Below are positions 1 through 9,633 of a stretch of 64,000 bases of DNA, piece after piece. Origin of the DNA: Albidovulum sediminis. Lineage in GTDB: Bacteria > Pseudomonadota > Alphaproteobacteria > Rhodobacterales > Rhodobacteraceae. The number at the start of each line of letters is the position of its first letter. Position 1 is the first letter of the stretch. The DNA lies in NCBI RefSeq assembly GCF_025380365.1, contig NZ_JAOCQF010000001.1:2158245-2222244 (forward strand). Reading direction: 5' to 3'. A program made the translations under genes and the position numbers. The notes under the pieces were generated by a model. That model had not been told where the DNA came from. It worked only from the letters and a program-made list of their open reading frames with translations, and ran no database searches.

Positions 1-1371
1 GTCGGCGGCGAGCGGCCAGCGGTCCAGCCCCTCGAACCCGAGTCGGATCAGGAAGCCAGCCGCCGGCACCGCGGCCAGGTCCGAAAGCGCCGGCGCACCC
101 TCGGCCCAGAAGATGAGCGCCAGCGCGAGGGCCGCAAGGCACAGGAGCGCCAGGCTGCTTTCCGCGTCGTTCTGCGTGTCGAGCAGCACCAGCCACAGGG
201 TCGAGACGATGACGGCGCCCGCGGCAAGAAGGGTGGGAAAGATCGGCCAGCCCGGCGACTTCGACACCAGTTGCGAGATCATCATGCCCTGATGGTCGGG
301 CAGGAACGCACGGGCGGGAATGCAGATGGCCAGCCCTGCAAGGGCAACGAAGGTCAGGGCCGCCCAACCCGCCCCTCCGGTGCCTGCAAGGACCAGCCAG
401 CTTCCGCCGTAGCCGAGCACCACCGCCAGCACCGAAACCCAGGCCCAGCGGCGGATCGTGTCCACCGTCAGCCCGATCGCGGAGAGGATCGCGTAGTAGC
501 CGTAAAGCCAGTAGGGCGTTTCGCTTTCCCCGCCGACAAGGAAGGGCGCGGCGGCCGCGCCGACCAGACCCACGGCTGCCAGGAAGGGGCCGTGAAACCA
601 GCCGAGGACGACGGCGAGGGCGGCCGTCAGCAGCAGCCCCGCGAAGGCTGTCTCGGCACCGATCAGGTCATAGAGCTGTCGCGCCGCCAGGATGCCCGCG
701 AAGATCGAGACCAGCCCTGCACCCGCCAGGGTCGAAGGCACGTAGGCCGTGACGTCGCCCACGCTGTCGCCCCAGCGGCGGCGCACCCATTCGCCCCCCG
801 CAATCAGCGCAAGGCCGAAGAGGATCGCACCAGTGACACGGGCGGCCGGCGGCAGCAGCCCCTTCTCGATGCCGTACTGCACGAAGAAGACGCCGGCGAG
901 GGACAACGACAGCGCCGAGACGACGTAGACCCAGTTCGCCACGATCCAGTTGCCCAGAGGCGAGACGCGCTGTGGGCCGACCTCTCCCGGCCGGAGGCGG
1001 ACAAGCCCCGCCAGGGCATCGGCATCCCTTGGCTCCGACCACGGCCCGGCGAGGGTTTCGGGTCCGGCGTCTGTTGGTGTCGCAACCGTGGCGTCCGCTG
1101 CGGCGGGGGCGGGTTCGGGTTCGGGCTCGGCGGTCACGAAGCCCGGCTTCGGCTCGGCCGTCGCGGGGGGCGGTGCGGCCTCTGCCGCGCGCGGCGGCAC
1201 TTCGGCCCGGCGTGGCGCCGCCCTGTCGCGCTGCATCTCGAGCAGACGCGCCTCGAGCGATTCCAGGCGCCGCCTCAGGCCGGAGACGGACACGAAGAGG
1301 ACGACAATCGAAACCGGAATTCCAAGCACCAGCCCGATCGCGATCAGACCCAAGGCGATCTCGATATCCAT
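1..1371 (-). CDS. DUF2339 multi-TM membrane protein, C-terminus cut by window edge
   Basis: An open frame reads leftward from an ATG at 1369-1371 to the window edge without a stop, so at least 457 residues are present and the C-terminus is missing. The first 25 residues form one membrane helix, then comes a charged, Arg/Glu-rich stretch (about 28-55) and an Ala/Pro/Glu-rich linker (about 56-110), then many hydrophobic segments from about residue 145 onward. This layout of an N-terminal anchor, a low-complexity linker and a polytopic domain is that of DUF2339 family proteins. Their role is unknown; they are presumed to be inner-membrane proteins. It is the last gene of a minus-strand run with ycjX and ycjF, 71 bp after ycjF. 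Confidence 0.75.
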   Translation of the reverse strand, partial: MDIEIALGLIAIGLVLGIPVSIVVLFVSVSGLRRRLESLEARLLEMQRDRAAPRRAEVPPRAAEAAPPPATAEPKPGFVTAEPEPEPAPAAADATVATPTDAGPETLAGPWSEPRDADALAGLVRLRPGEVGPQRVSPLGNWIVANWVYVVSALSLSLAGVFFVQYGIEKGLLPPAARVTGAILFGLALIAGGEWVRRRWGDSVGDVTAYVPSTLAGAGLVSIFAGILAARQLYDLIGAETAFAGLLLTAALAVVLGWFHGPFLAAVGLVGAAAAPFLVGGESETPYWLYGYYAILSAIGLTVDTIRRWAWVSVLAVVLGYGGSWLVLAGTGGAGWAALTFVALAGLAICIPARAFLPDHQGMMISQLVSKSPGWPIFPTLLAAGAVIVSTLWLVLLDTQNDAESSLALLCLAALALALIFWAEGAPALSDLAAVPAAGFLIRLGFEGLDRWPLAAD

Positions 1372-1442
1372 CCCGTCCCTCCCCGCGCGCCGGCTTGTTG
1401 GGCTGTCAGCCTATTGATAGCGGAAACGGAGGCTCGGGGAAG

Positions 1443-2438
1443 TCAGGATTTTTCGGTGCCCGAACCGCCGAAAAGACCGGCCAGCCCGCGGCTGACCAGA
1501 TTGGTGATGCGCGGCTTCGGCAAGACGCGAAACGGCATCGGCCGGCACAGCTCCATCGCCGCGACCCCGACGCGGGCGGTGAGCGCGCCGTTGATGACGC
1601 CTTCGCCGAAGCGGCGCGACAGCTTGGCCAGGATGCCGCCACCCGCGACCGACTGCACAAGGTCATCGCCGACCGCGACGGCGCCAGTGGCCACCAGATG
1701 CCCCAGCACACGCCGCAAGAGCCGCCAGCCACCGAAGGCGCCGGTGCGTCCGCCGTAGATCTCGGCGATGCGCCGGATCATGCGCAGATTGGCGAACAGC
1801 GCCGCGGCGACATCCGCAAGTGCCAGCGGCACGATGGCGGTGACGGCCGCGACCTGCCGGGCCGACGCCTCGATCTCGGTCCGCGCGGCCTGATCGAGGG
1901 GACCAAGCAACTCCGTCTCGGCCAGGCCCAGAAGCGTATCGGCATCGAGGATGTCGGGCGCGCGCTCCTTCAGCCGCGCCAGCCCCCAGGCAGCGTCCTC
2001 GCGCCCGGAATAGAGCGCCTCGATCCGGGTAACGACGGACTGCGCGGCCCGCAGATCCGCCGTCGCGATGGCCGCATCGACCGCGCGCGAGAGACGGTCG
2101 ATCCGCGCCAACCGAAGGTAGGCCGAAAGCTCCCTCAGCGCGGCCAGCACCAGGGCCAGGACGAACGCGCCGATCAGCAGCGTTGCGATCCAGCCCAGCA
2201 CCGGGTTCGCAGCCAGAAGCCCCTCGACAAAGCGCCAGGCCGCGACCGAGGCCATGAAGAGGACCAGCGCCGAGGCGGTGGCCAGAAGGAAGCGGCCGGT
2301 TGCCGAGGCCCGGCCACCGGCGACGGCCATCGCCCGCACCATCGCCCGGCCTTCGGCGGGATCGTCGGGCACCGGCGGTGCGGACGCCGGGTCCAGCGCG
2401 GCGGGGGCTTCCTGTTCGATCAGGACGGGTCGTTTCAT
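1443..2438 (-). CDS. YcjF/TIGR01620 family inner-membrane protein (DUF697)
   Basis: 331 residues. Two hydrophobic helices at about 48-70 and 81-102 are followed by a soluble helical region and a C-terminal DUF697-like section rich in Gly/Ala with the stretch GVINGALTARVGVAAMELCRP, the typical end of the YcjF (UPF0283) family. It lies 58 bp downstream of a YcjX-type P-loop protein, the same pairing as ycjX-ycjF in enterobacteria, where the pair is linked to envelope stress. The biochemical role is not established. Family assignment is firm from the sequence pattern and the neighbour; function is inferred only from association. Confidence 0.8.
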   Translation of the reverse strand: MKRPVLIEQEAPAALDPASAPPVPDDPAEGRAMVRAMAVAGGRASATGRFLLATASALVLFMASVAAWRFVEGLLAANPVLGWIATLLIGAFVLALVLAALRELSAYLRLARIDRLSRAVDAAIATADLRAAQSVVTRIEALYSGREDAAWGLARLKERAPDILDADTLLGLAETELLGPLDQAARTEIEASARQVAAVTAIVPLALADVAAALFANLRMIRRIAEIYGGRTGAFGGWRLLRRVLGHLVATGAVAVGDDLVQSVAGGGILAKLSRRFGEGVINGALTARVGVAAMELCRPMPFRVLPKPRITNLVSRGLAGLFGGSGTEKS

Positions 2439-2496
2439 GTCGGTGTCCCCCCCATTGACGCAGGGAACAACCCGGACGGGTACGCGATCACCCGCA

Positions 2497-3942
2497 TCAC
2501 AGAAGATCCCCGATCAGGAATTCGGCCGCGCGGTCAAGCCGGATATGCGGCGGCCCTTCACCCGGGCGCAGGACCAATCGCGCCGGGGCGAAGGCCATGA
2601 CGGCATAATCGGCGTCCAGCCAGCGTTCGGCCCCGTCATGCGCCTCTGCCAGCATGGCGGCGGGGCTGTCGGGCAGTTCGCCGGGGAAAAGTGCCGCCTC
2701 TCGCCCGCTGTCGAGAAGCCGGCCGCGCACGCAGTCCACGGCCTCGCCGCCGCGCTGATGGGTTTCCTCCACCGTGGCACGCAGCGCGGCGATCGCCATC
2801 GCGGCAGTGTCGGCGCCGGCGAAATCGGCCCGGTCGCGCGCCGACCGCAGCAGCCCCGACAGGAAACGGGTCAGGGGCGCGTGCTGCGAATGGTGCAGAT
2901 GGTCGGCCTTGGTCGCGGCGAAGAGGATGCGTTCGACCCGCCGCCCCCCGATCAGCGCCGCAAGCCAGCCGGGCCTGCCGGGGCGGAAGGCCCGGAGCAC
3001 GCCCTCCATCGCGCCGCGCAGATCCTCGACCGCGCGCGGGCCGGAGTGGATCGCGCCCAGCACGTCAACGAGGACGATCTGCCGGTCGATCTTCGCGAAA
3101 TGGTCGCGGAAGAAGGGGCGCACGACCTTGGCCTTGTAGGCCTCGAACCGGCGCGACATCTCGTGCCACATCGACCCGCGCGGGGCGGCGTCGGGACGGG
3201 GCAGCGGGGCGAATGTCAGGACGGGCGAGCCCTCAAGCTCTCCCGGCAGGAGAAATCGGCCCGGCGCGCAGTCGGAATAGCCCGACGCCTTTGCCGCCGC
3301 GAGGTAATGCGCGTAGCTGCGGGCGAGGTCCCTTGCCGCAGGCTCCGCGAAGGGCGCGGCGGGATCGAAGTCCGCCAGCGCCTGCCGGTATCCCGCGGCC
3401 TCCGCTCGCGGCGCGATGCGTGCCAGCACCTCTTTCGACCAGTCGGCGAAATCGACCTCCATGAGCGCCAGGTCAAGAAGCCACTCGCCCGGATAGTCGA
3501 CGATGTCGATGTTGACCCGCCGTTCGCCACTCAACGCAGCCAGAAGCCCCGACGGCGCCACCCGCAGCGACAGGCGCAGTTCGCTGATGGCACGGGTGCC
3601 CTCGGGCCAGTGGGGGTCCGGGCCGGTCAGCGCGGCCAGATGGCTTTCGTAGTCGAAACGCGGCACGGTATCGTCCGGCTGCGGCTGGAGGAAGGCGGCA
3701 AGGACGCGCCCCTCGGCCGCCGCGCGCAGCCCCGGCATCCGGCCGCGGTCAAGCAGGTTCGCCACCAGCGCGGTGATGAAGACGGTCTTGCCGGCCCTCG
3801 ACAGGCCCGTGACGCCAAGGCGGACGGTGCGCGCGCCACGCCCCGCCGTCAGCCCCTGACCCAGGGCTTCGGCCCGGGCGGCCAGATCATCCACGAAAGC
3901 GCCGATACCCACAGCGGCTCCTTTTCCCGACAGTCCCAACAT
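2497..3942 (-). CDS. ycjX: YcjX-family GTPase-like protein (DUF463)
   Basis: 481 residues from the ATG at 3940-3942. Longer in-frame starts would run into truA on the other strand. A Walker A motif GLSRAGKT lies at residues 46-53 within a typical YcjX opening (TRLGVTGLSRAGKTVF-like context), and downstream motifs IVDYPGEWLLDL and VLVDVLGAIHSG match the switch and Walker B region of the DUF463 family. YcjX proteins bind guanine nucleotides and are stress-linked; the cellular target is unknown. It is followed by the YcjF-like membrane protein, with which it probably works at the inner membrane. It is divergent from truA, with a 64 bp gap. Confidence 0.85.
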   Translation of the reverse strand: MLGLSGKGAAVGIGAFVDDLAARAEALGQGLTAGRGARTVRLGVTGLSRAGKTVFITALVANLLDRGRMPGLRAAAEGRVLAAFLQPQPDDTVPRFDYESHLAALTGPDPHWPEGTRAISELRLSLRVAPSGLLAALSGERRVNIDIVDYPGEWLLDLALMEVDFADWSKEVLARIAPRAEAAGYRQALADFDPAAPFAEPAARDLARSYAHYLAAAKASGYSDCAPGRFLLPGELEGSPVLTFAPLPRPDAAPRGSMWHEMSRRFEAYKAKVVRPFFRDHFAKIDRQIVLVDVLGAIHSGPRAVEDLRGAMEGVLRAFRPGRPGWLAALIGGRRVERILFAATKADHLHHSQHAPLTRFLSGLLRSARDRADFAGADTAAMAIAALRATVEETHQRGGEAVDCVRGRLLDSGREAALFPGELPDSPAAMLAEAHDGAERWLDADYAVMAFAPARLVLRPGEGPPHIRLDRAAEFLIGDLL

Positions 3943-4006
3943 AGACGCGGGTTCGCGCCAGCGGTAGGGGCGTTGCCAACGGCGGGCCGCCGCGCTAGGT
4001 CGGGCC

Positions 4007-4774
4007 ATGCCCCGTTTCGCGCTGAAGATCGAGTACCACGGCGGCCCGTTCGCGGGCTGGCAGCGACAGGCCGGCCAGCCGTCGGTACAAGCCGCGGTCG
4101 AGGCGGCGCTGGCGCGGCTCGAAGCCGACGTGCCCTCCATCGTCGCGGCGGGACGCACCGATGCGGGCGTCCACGCAACCGGCCAGGTCGCCCACGCCGA
4201 CCTCGCACGCGACTGGGACCCGTTCCGCCTGATGGAGGCGCTGAACCACCATCTGCGGCCCGCGCCGGTCGCGATCCTGACCGCGGCGCGCGTCGATGAC
4301 GATTTCCACGCGCGCTTTTCGGCGACCGAGCGGCGCTATCTGTTTCGGCTGATCGAGCGGCGGGCGCCGGTGACGCATGACGCCGGTCTTGTCTGGCAGG
4401 TGCGCGGCCCGCTCGACCTTGAGGCGATGCGCGAAGCGGCAGCGCATCTGGTCGGGCGGCACGACTTCACCACCTTCCGCGCAGCCCTTTGCCAGGCGAA
4501 GAGCCCGGTAAAGACGCTCGACGAAATCACCATTGAGGCGCGCGCGATCCCGCATGGGCGGGAGTACCGCTTTCACCTGCGCGCCCGCAGCTTCCTGCAC
4601 AACCAGGTCCGCTCCATCGTCGGCACGCTTGAACGGGTGGGCGCGGGCAGCTGGCACCCGGACGAGGTGCGCGCCGCGCTTCAGGCCCGCGACCGCGCCC
4701 GTTGCGGGCCGGTGAGCCCGCCGCAGGGCCTTTATCTGACCGGCGTCGGCTATCCGCAGGACCCCTTCGGCTGA
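4007..4774 (+). CDS. truA: tRNA pseudouridine(38-40) synthase TruA
   Basis: 255 residues, the normal family length. Converts U38, U39 and U40 in the anticodon arm of many tRNAs to pseudouridine. The conserved catalytic motif GRTDAGVHA is present with the nucleophile Asp at residue 52; the N-terminal [15 protein letters not shown] and the C-terminal [15 protein letters not shown] segments are family hallmarks. It stands alone on the plus strand, divergent from ycjX and convergent with the exonuclease gene that ends 27 bp beyond its stop. Confidence 0.95.
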   Translation: MPRFALKIEYHGGPFAGWQRQAGQPSVQAAVEAALARLEADVPSIVAAGRTDAGVHATGQVAHADLARDWDPFRLMEALNHHLRPAPVAILTAARVDDDFHARFSATERRYLFRLIERRAPVTHDAGLVWQVRGPLDLEAMREAAAHLVGRHDFTTFRAALCQAKSPVKTLDEITIEARAIPHGREYRFHLRARSFLHNQVRSIVGTLERVGAGSWHPDEVRAALQARDRARCGPVSPPQGLYLTGVGYPQDPFG

Positions 4775-4801
4775 AACGCAGCGCAGCGCAATGGTGCCCG
4801 G

Positions 4802-6856
4802 TCAGGCGTTCAGGTCCTTCAGCAACCGCCCGTGCTTCCTGACTTCCGCCAGCAAGTCGCCGAAGGTGCGGATGCCGCGTGCCCGAAGCATCGGCAGGAG
4901 CTTGAGGAATGCATCCGCCGTTGCCAATGTGTCGCCGATGGCGGTGTGGCGGGCCTCTTCCGGAATGGTGATGCCCAACCGATGTGTCAACGCGTCCAGG
5001 CTGTGGGTTTCCCCCTGCCCGAAGACGACGGCGGACAGCAGCACCGTATCGAGGATTGGGTGATCGAAGCGCGCGCCGATTGCGGCCTCATGCCGACGCA
5101 GGAATTCCATGTCGAAGGGGGCATTGTGAGCGATCAGCACCGCACCTTCGGCGAAGTCGTGGAAACGCCGGCCGACCTCTGCAATCGCGGGGGCGTCGGC
5201 CACCATCGCCTCGGTAATGCCATGCACCTCGGTCGCGCGGGGCGGGATCGAGCGGCCGGGGTTCACCAGCAGGTCCAGCACCTCGCGCTCGACCCGGCGT
5301 CCATTGACGATGCGCACCGCGGCGAGTTGGACGATCTCATCGCCCTGGCTGGGCAGCAGGCCCGTGGTCTCGGTGTCGAAGACGACGTAAGTCAGGTCGG
5401 AAAGCTCGGCCTCCATCACGGCGGCGCTGCGTGCCTTTGTCATCAGGTCGAAGTCGTAGACCACGCTGCGCGCGATCGGTGCGGGCCGTCGCGCCGCCCG
5501 GCGGGCGTCGCGCAAGGGCAGGCGGATCGCGGCCCGGCCGCCGGGGCGCCGTTCCGGCCAGCATTCGGTCGCGTGGGTGTCAAGCACTGTGCGGCCGGTC
5601 ACGCCAGGAGCCGCGGAATCGATGGGCCGGGCGAGCCACGCTTCGAGCAGGCCGACCGGAACCGGCCCGCCCTGCCAGACCAGGTCGAGAACCGCACCGG
5701 CGCCATCCTCGGCCAGGACCAGATCGAAGGATCGCGCCCCGGTTCGTTCCGCCGCCGCCTCGGCCAGCCCGGCGACAAGCGCGACGATCTCGAACCCGTC
5801 GCAGCGCAGGATCAGGTCGGCGACATCGGCCGAGACCGCCAGCCCCGCGGCCTCGGCCCGGGCGCGCAGGGAATCGGCCAGGTCGGCCGCACGGACAAGG
5901 GGCAAGGGCCACCACCCCGCGCGCTCGGCATCATACCGCGCCGCCAGATCGTTGATGGCGCGGACAAGCGCGGCCACCTCGTGCATCATCGCCGCCGACA
6001 CCTCGGGCGCCTCGCCCGCTTCGGCGATCACGCCGACGGCGGTGTGGAGATTGGCCGCGGGCCGGCGGATGCGGTCGAAGACCTCGGCCAGAAGGCGTTC
6101 CCGCGCGGCATGGGCCGCGAGGTCGCCGGTGACATCGCGCAGGGTCAGCACATAGCCGCCCCCCGCGGCAAGGCGCATCCGCGCCGCCAGCACGCGCGCC
6201 CCGTTCACCGTGGCGCAAAGGAGGTCGGAGGCCGCGTCCGGATCGCCCGTCGCGGCCAGACGGTCGAAGGCCTGGCGAACCGGGCCCTCACGCAGATAGG
6301 CGAAGACCTTGCGGTCAAGGCCGGGTGCCGCGCCCGCCGCCAGCAGATCGACGGCCTGGCCGTTGTAGAAGGCAAGCTGGTGATCGGCGGAACAGAGGAG
6401 CACGCCCACCGGCACATCGGAAAGCAGGGTTTCGAGCCGCGCCTTCTCGTCGGCCAGCCGCACCGTTTCCCGCTGCACCGCCTCTGCCAGCGCGTTGCGC
6501 GTCACGGCCAGCGTTTCGGTCACGGCGGCGGCGGCCGGGGCGAGGTCGCCCAGATAGCGCGCCACCCGTTCATCCAGAAGCGCGCCGCCCGCGTGGGCCT
6601 CGGCGCGCATGCCACCGGCGATGCGCCCGATGGCGCGCGCCACGTTCTCGTCGAACAGGAACCAGACCCAGGCGGTCGCGCCAAGCACCGCGAAACCCGC
6701 GATTGCCCCGGCCACGATGAACGCGGAGGCCGGCCCGGCCGCGTCAAGCCGTGCGAAGCCGACCCAGAGGCCGAGAGCGATCGCGGCCACCGCCGTGGCC
6801 GCCAGCAGGGCGAAGAAGAGAAATATCCTGAGCCGGAGGCTCAGTTTCTCAAGCAT
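4802..6856 (-). CDS. membrane PAS/degenerate histidine-kinase protein fused to DnaQ-type 3'-5' exonuclease
   Basis: 684 residues. Two membrane helices (about 10-34 and 46-68), a linker that looks HAMP-like, a PAS-like domain (about 140-245), then a region matching a kinase dimerisation and ATPase layout (about 250-450), and finally a DEDDh exonuclease domain (about 488-660). All exonuclease residues are visible: D494, E496 (FDTETTG), D582 (HNAPFD), H637 and D642. The expected H-box has no histidine: the segment reads LAEVFDRIRRPAANL, so autophosphorylation is unlikely. The gene overlaps the preceding receiver gene by 8 bp, so a regulatory partnership is likely. The exonuclease part resembles the epsilon subunit of DNA polymerase III, but this is not the replicative proofreader in its usual form. 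Confidence 0.85.
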   Translation of the reverse strand: MLEKLSLRLRIFLFFALLAATAVAAIALGLWVGFARLDAAGPASAFIVAGAIAGFAVLGATAWVWFLFDENVARAIGRIAGGMRAEAHAGGALLDERVARYLGDLAPAAAAVTETLAVTRNALAEAVQRETVRLADEKARLETLLSDVPVGVLLCSADHQLAFYNGQAVDLLAAGAAPGLDRKVFAYLREGPVRQAFDRLAATGDPDAASDLLCATVNGARVLAARMRLAAGGGYVLTLRDVTGDLAAHAARERLLAEVFDRIRRPAANLHTAVGVIAEAGEAPEVSAAMMHEVAALVRAINDLAARYDAERAGWWPLPLVRAADLADSLRARAEAAGLAVSADVADLILRCDGFEIVALVAGLAEAAAERTGARSFDLVLAEDGAGAVLDLVWQGGPVPVGLLEAWLARPIDSAAPGVTGRTVLDTHATECWPERRPGGRAAIRLPLRDARRAARRPAPIARSVVYDFDLMTKARSAAVMEAELSDLTYVVFDTETTGLLPSQGDEIVQLAAVRIVNGRRVEREVLDLLVNPGRSIPPRATEVHGITEAMVADAPAIAEVGRRFHDFAEGAVLIAHNAPFDMEFLRRHEAAIGARFDHPILDTVLLSAVVFGQGETHSLDALTHRLGITIPEEARHTAIGDTLATADAFLKLLPMLRARGIRTFGDLLAEVRKHGRLLKDLNA

Positions 6857-7253
6857 CGCCTGCCCCCGCCTCGCCCGCGACCAGGCGTTTGAGTTCCTCG
6901 CGCAGTTCCTTCAGTTCGAAGGGCTTGGCGATGAAGCCGTCGGCGCCAAGCGCAAGTCCCTTGCGCCGTTCCATCGCCGAACCGCGCGCCGTCATCATCA
7001 GGATCTTCACGCCGCGCAGGTCCGGATCCATGCGGATGTCCTGACAGATCTCGTAGCCCGACACCTCTGGCAGCATCACGTCGAGAAGCACGACGTCGGG
7101 CCGGTCGGCGCGGATGCGGGGCATCGCGTCGGCGCCGTTGGCCACGCGGTCGTGGGCATAGCCTTCCCGCGTCAGCAGATAGTCGAGCGCAATGGCGATG
7201 TTGTCTTCGTCCTCGACGACCAGAACCCGGGGTTTCACCGCGCTGTCCGCCAT
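6849..7253 (-). CDS. single-domain response regulator (CheY-like receiver)
   Basis: 134 residues consisting of one receiver domain without an output domain. The acidic pocket (E14, D15), phospho-acceptor D58 (VVLLDVMLP), T88 and K110 are all in place, so it should be phosphorylatable. It starts 1 bp after the stop of the small membrane protein gene and overlaps the exonuclease fusion gene by 8 bp, indicating translational coupling. Receiver genes in this position are probably part of the control of the acetate symporter system. Its cognate kinase cannot be the fused neighbour if that has really lost its H-box. Confidence 0.9.
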   Translation of the reverse strand: MADSAVKPRVLVVEDEDNIAIALDYLLTREGYAHDRVANGADAMPRIRADRPDVVLLDVMLPEVSGYEICQDIRMDPDLRGVKILMMTARGSAMERRKGLALGADGFIAKPFELKELREELKRLVAGEAGAGDA

Positions 7254-7254
7254 C

Positions 7255-7776
7255 TCACCCTCCGTTGCAGGCCGCTGCCAGAAGTTCGTCGCCGGGTCCC
7301 GGCGTCACCCATTCGGCGCCCTCGATCGGGCCTTCACTGCCCGGCGCGGCGTTGAGGAACACATCGGCCCGCCGTCCGCCCGCGCAGTCGAAAGCGACCG
7401 GCAACCGCTCCGTCCGGCCCCAGCGGGCGACGACGAGGACCGGCGCGACGAATTGGTCCGGCGCGGTCTCCGAGTGGACGGCGGACCCCAGATCGACCGC
7501 CACGAAGCGCTTCGTCAGCGGGAAGATGTAGGTCCAGGGCTGGTAGGGGACGGTGTCAACGGGCGCGGCCACGATGCGGACACTTTCTGGCAGCGCCGCG
7601 CGGATGCGTGGATACCACGTGTATTCGTTCCAGACCGAAAACGCGATCATCGCCGCGCCCGCGCTGGCGGGCACCAGCCACTTGGGCAGACGGCCGCGCG
7701 ATACCCAGCGGAGGAAGAGCAGCACGCCCGCCACCCCGAACCCCGCCGCCAGCATTGCCAGTAGATCGTAGGCCAT
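7255..7776 (-). CDS. small membrane-anchored protein of the symporter operon, unknown function
   Basis: 173 residues starting at the ATG at 7774-7776. A hydrophobic N-terminus (about 3-23) and a second segment (about 34-50) suggest one or two membrane helices, followed by a soluble domain with the stretch YQPWTYIFPLTKRFVAVDLGS. I do not recognise a characterised family. It sits 8 bp downstream of the DUF294 gene and 1 bp before the receiver gene, so it is embedded in the symporter operon. The same frame is open much further upstream, but that part is a shadow of the DUF294 gene. Confidence 0.75.
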   Translation of the reverse strand: MAYDLLAMLAAGFGVAGVLLFLRWVSRGRLPKWLVPASAGAAMIAFSVWNEYTWYPRIRAALPESVRIVAAPVDTVPYQPWTYIFPLTKRFVAVDLGSAVHSETAPDQFVAPVLVVARWGRTERLPVAFDCAGGRRADVFLNAAPGSEGPIEGAEWVTPGPGDELLAAACNGG

Positions 7777-7784
7777 CGTCCATC

Positions 7785-9611
7785 CTATCCCAGCATGCCC
7801 TTGCCCTGACCGATCGCCGACTGCATCGTGCGCACGACGACGAAGGCGTCGCGCAGGTGGCTGCGTTCGAAGTCCGAAAGGTCTGAGGGGGCAAGAAAAT
7901 TGTCGGGCTTGCGGCCGGCCCGGATGTTGCGCGCCTGGTTGGACAGGCGCGTTTCCGCGATCAGGTCGTAGGCTTCGGTCAGGTCGCGCGCGCCCGACGC
8001 GGAAATCACCCCCGCCTCTGCCGCTGCCAGAAGGCGGGCACGCGTGTTCACCGCGGCAAGGCGCCCCTGCAGCGCGTAGACGCGGGCGAGGTCCGCGACC
8101 GGCACAACGCCGTTGTGCTTCAGGTCGATCTGGTTGCGATGCTCGCCCGAACGAATGGTCGCAAACCCCCTGAGCAGCCCCAGTGGCGGCGTGTGCTTGA
8201 GCGAGTTCGAGACCATGTGCGCAACGAAGATCGAGTTGCGGGAAGCCGCCTCCAGCGTCTCGGCCTGAAGCTCTCCGAACAGGCTGGCGGCGCCGCCGAT
8301 GGGGCGCAGATCGAACATGACCGAGGCCAGCATCTGCGCCTCGGGGTTGGGCGTGGCGATCCAGCCGCGGAAGTAGTCGCGCCAGACGCGCACCGGCTGG
8401 CACCAGCGCGGATTGGTCGCCATCATGTCGCCAGGGCAGAAGACATAGCCGCAGGCGTTGAGCCCGTTCGAGACGCTCTCGGCAAGTGCCCGGAAATAGG
8501 CCATGTCGTCCGCCGTCACGGCATCGTCGATCATCAGGCAGTTGTCCTGGTCGCTGACGCCGGTCTGTTCCTGCCGGCCCTGGCTGCCGCAGGCAAGCCA
8601 GAGATAGGGCACCGGCGGTGCGCCAAGTTCGGCCTCGGCCATCGCCAGAAGGCGGCGCGTGACCGCGTCGGCGATGTCGGTCACAAGCCGGGTGACGACC
8701 TCGTGGGCGTTGTTGCCGCCGACAAGCTGGACCAGAAGCGAGGGGATGCGCGCCGTCACCGCGGCCATGTCCGCGACGCTGGCCGCGTCGGCCAGGTCGC
8801 GGATGAGAACGGCCGAGGACAGCGCCTGGAACCGCGTCAGGTCGGTCTGGGTGATCATGCCCGCGAAGCGGCCGCCCTGCACGATGGGCAGGTGCCCGAT
8901 GCGACGTTCGAGCATCAGGTGCAGGATGTCGGTCCCGAGCGCATCGGGCGTCAGTGTCACCGGATCGGCGGTCATCACTTCTGCCACCGGAACCGCACCG
9001 TCGCGCCCCTCGGCAAGAACCCGGTGCGAGAGGTCGCGCGTGGTGACGATGCCCAGAAGCCGCCCCTCCGCATCGGTCACCCCAAGGCTCGATACATGGG
9101 CCTCGCGCATCTGCCGCGCCGCTTCGGCCACCGGGGTGTCGGGCCGGCAAGCGACGGGCTTGCGCGCCATCAGGTCCGAGACCTTGCGCGCGCTCAGGTC
9201 ATTGGCGCGCGCCTCGCTGCCGCGCGATCGGTTGAAGAAGCGTTCAAAGGCCGGGAAGCCGGCGGTCAGGCGCCGCAACTCTGCCGCCGGAAGGAGCAGA
9301 AGGCTGCTGTCCTCGGTCGTTCGCGCGGTGGTCACGGCCAGTCCGTCGCGCATCAGGCCGCGTTCACCGAAGGAGTTGCGCGGGCCGAGAAGAGAAACCA
9401 GGCCGCCGTTGCGGTCCAGGATCTCGACCCCGCCATCCTCGATCAGGAACAGGCCCGGCAGCGGCTCGCCGAAGACATAGACGTCGGTTCGCGCGGGCAT
9501 TTCCCTGCGGCTGAAGGAACCGGCGACGCGCGCCAGTTCGTCCCGCGGCAGGCTGTCGTAGGGATGAACGGTTGCGAGGAACGCGGCGATCTTGTCAATG
9601 CTGTCGCTCAA
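7785..9611 (-). CDS. cNMP-binding / CBS / DUF294 nucleotidyltransferase-like protein
   Basis: 608 residues with a three-part layout: a cyclic-nucleotide-binding-like domain (about 10-125), two CBS repeats (about 145-265) and a DUF294 plus DUF294_C region (about 300-600). The nucleotidyltransferase-type motif is seen as WLACGSQGRQEQ followed by SDQDNC. This is a GlnD-like fold architecture often encoded beside VC_2705-type Na+/solute symporters, and is assumed to sense nucleotides and control uptake. Here it lies 60 bp downstream of the symporter gene, separated by a GC-rich hairpin. No catalytic activity can be claimed from sequence alone. Confidence 0.88.
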   Translation of the reverse strand: MSDSIDKIAAFLATVHPYDSLPRDELARVAGSFSRREMPARTDVYVFGEPLPGLFLIEDGGVEILDRNGGLVSLLGPRNSFGERGLMRDGLAVTTARTTEDSSLLLLPAAELRRLTAGFPAFERFFNRSRGSEARANDLSARKVSDLMARKPVACRPDTPVAEAARQMREAHVSSLGVTDAEGRLLGIVTTRDLSHRVLAEGRDGAVPVAEVMTADPVTLTPDALGTDILHLMLERRIGHLPIVQGGRFAGMITQTDLTRFQALSSAVLIRDLADAASVADMAAVTARIPSLLVQLVGGNNAHEVVTRLVTDIADAVTRRLLAMAEAELGAPPVPYLWLACGSQGRQEQTGVSDQDNCLMIDDAVTADDMAYFRALAESVSNGLNACGYVFCPGDMMATNPRWCQPVRVWRDYFRGWIATPNPEAQMLASVMFDLRPIGGAASLFGELQAETLEAASRNSIFVAHMVSNSLKHTPPLGLLRGFATIRSGEHRNQIDLKHNGVVPVADLARVYALQGRLAAVNTRARLLAAAEAGVISASGARDLTEAYDLIAETRLSNQARNIRAGRKPDNFLAPSDLSDFERSHLRDAFVVVRTMQSAIGQGKGMLG

Positions 9612-9633
9612 CCGAACCTCCTCGAAACGGGGT

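Noticed and set aside
7777-9150. Upstream extension of the small membrane protein frame over the DUF294 gene
   Set aside because: Low-complexity Arg/Gly/Pro translation in a shifted frame of a real gene; only 7255-7776 is gene-like.
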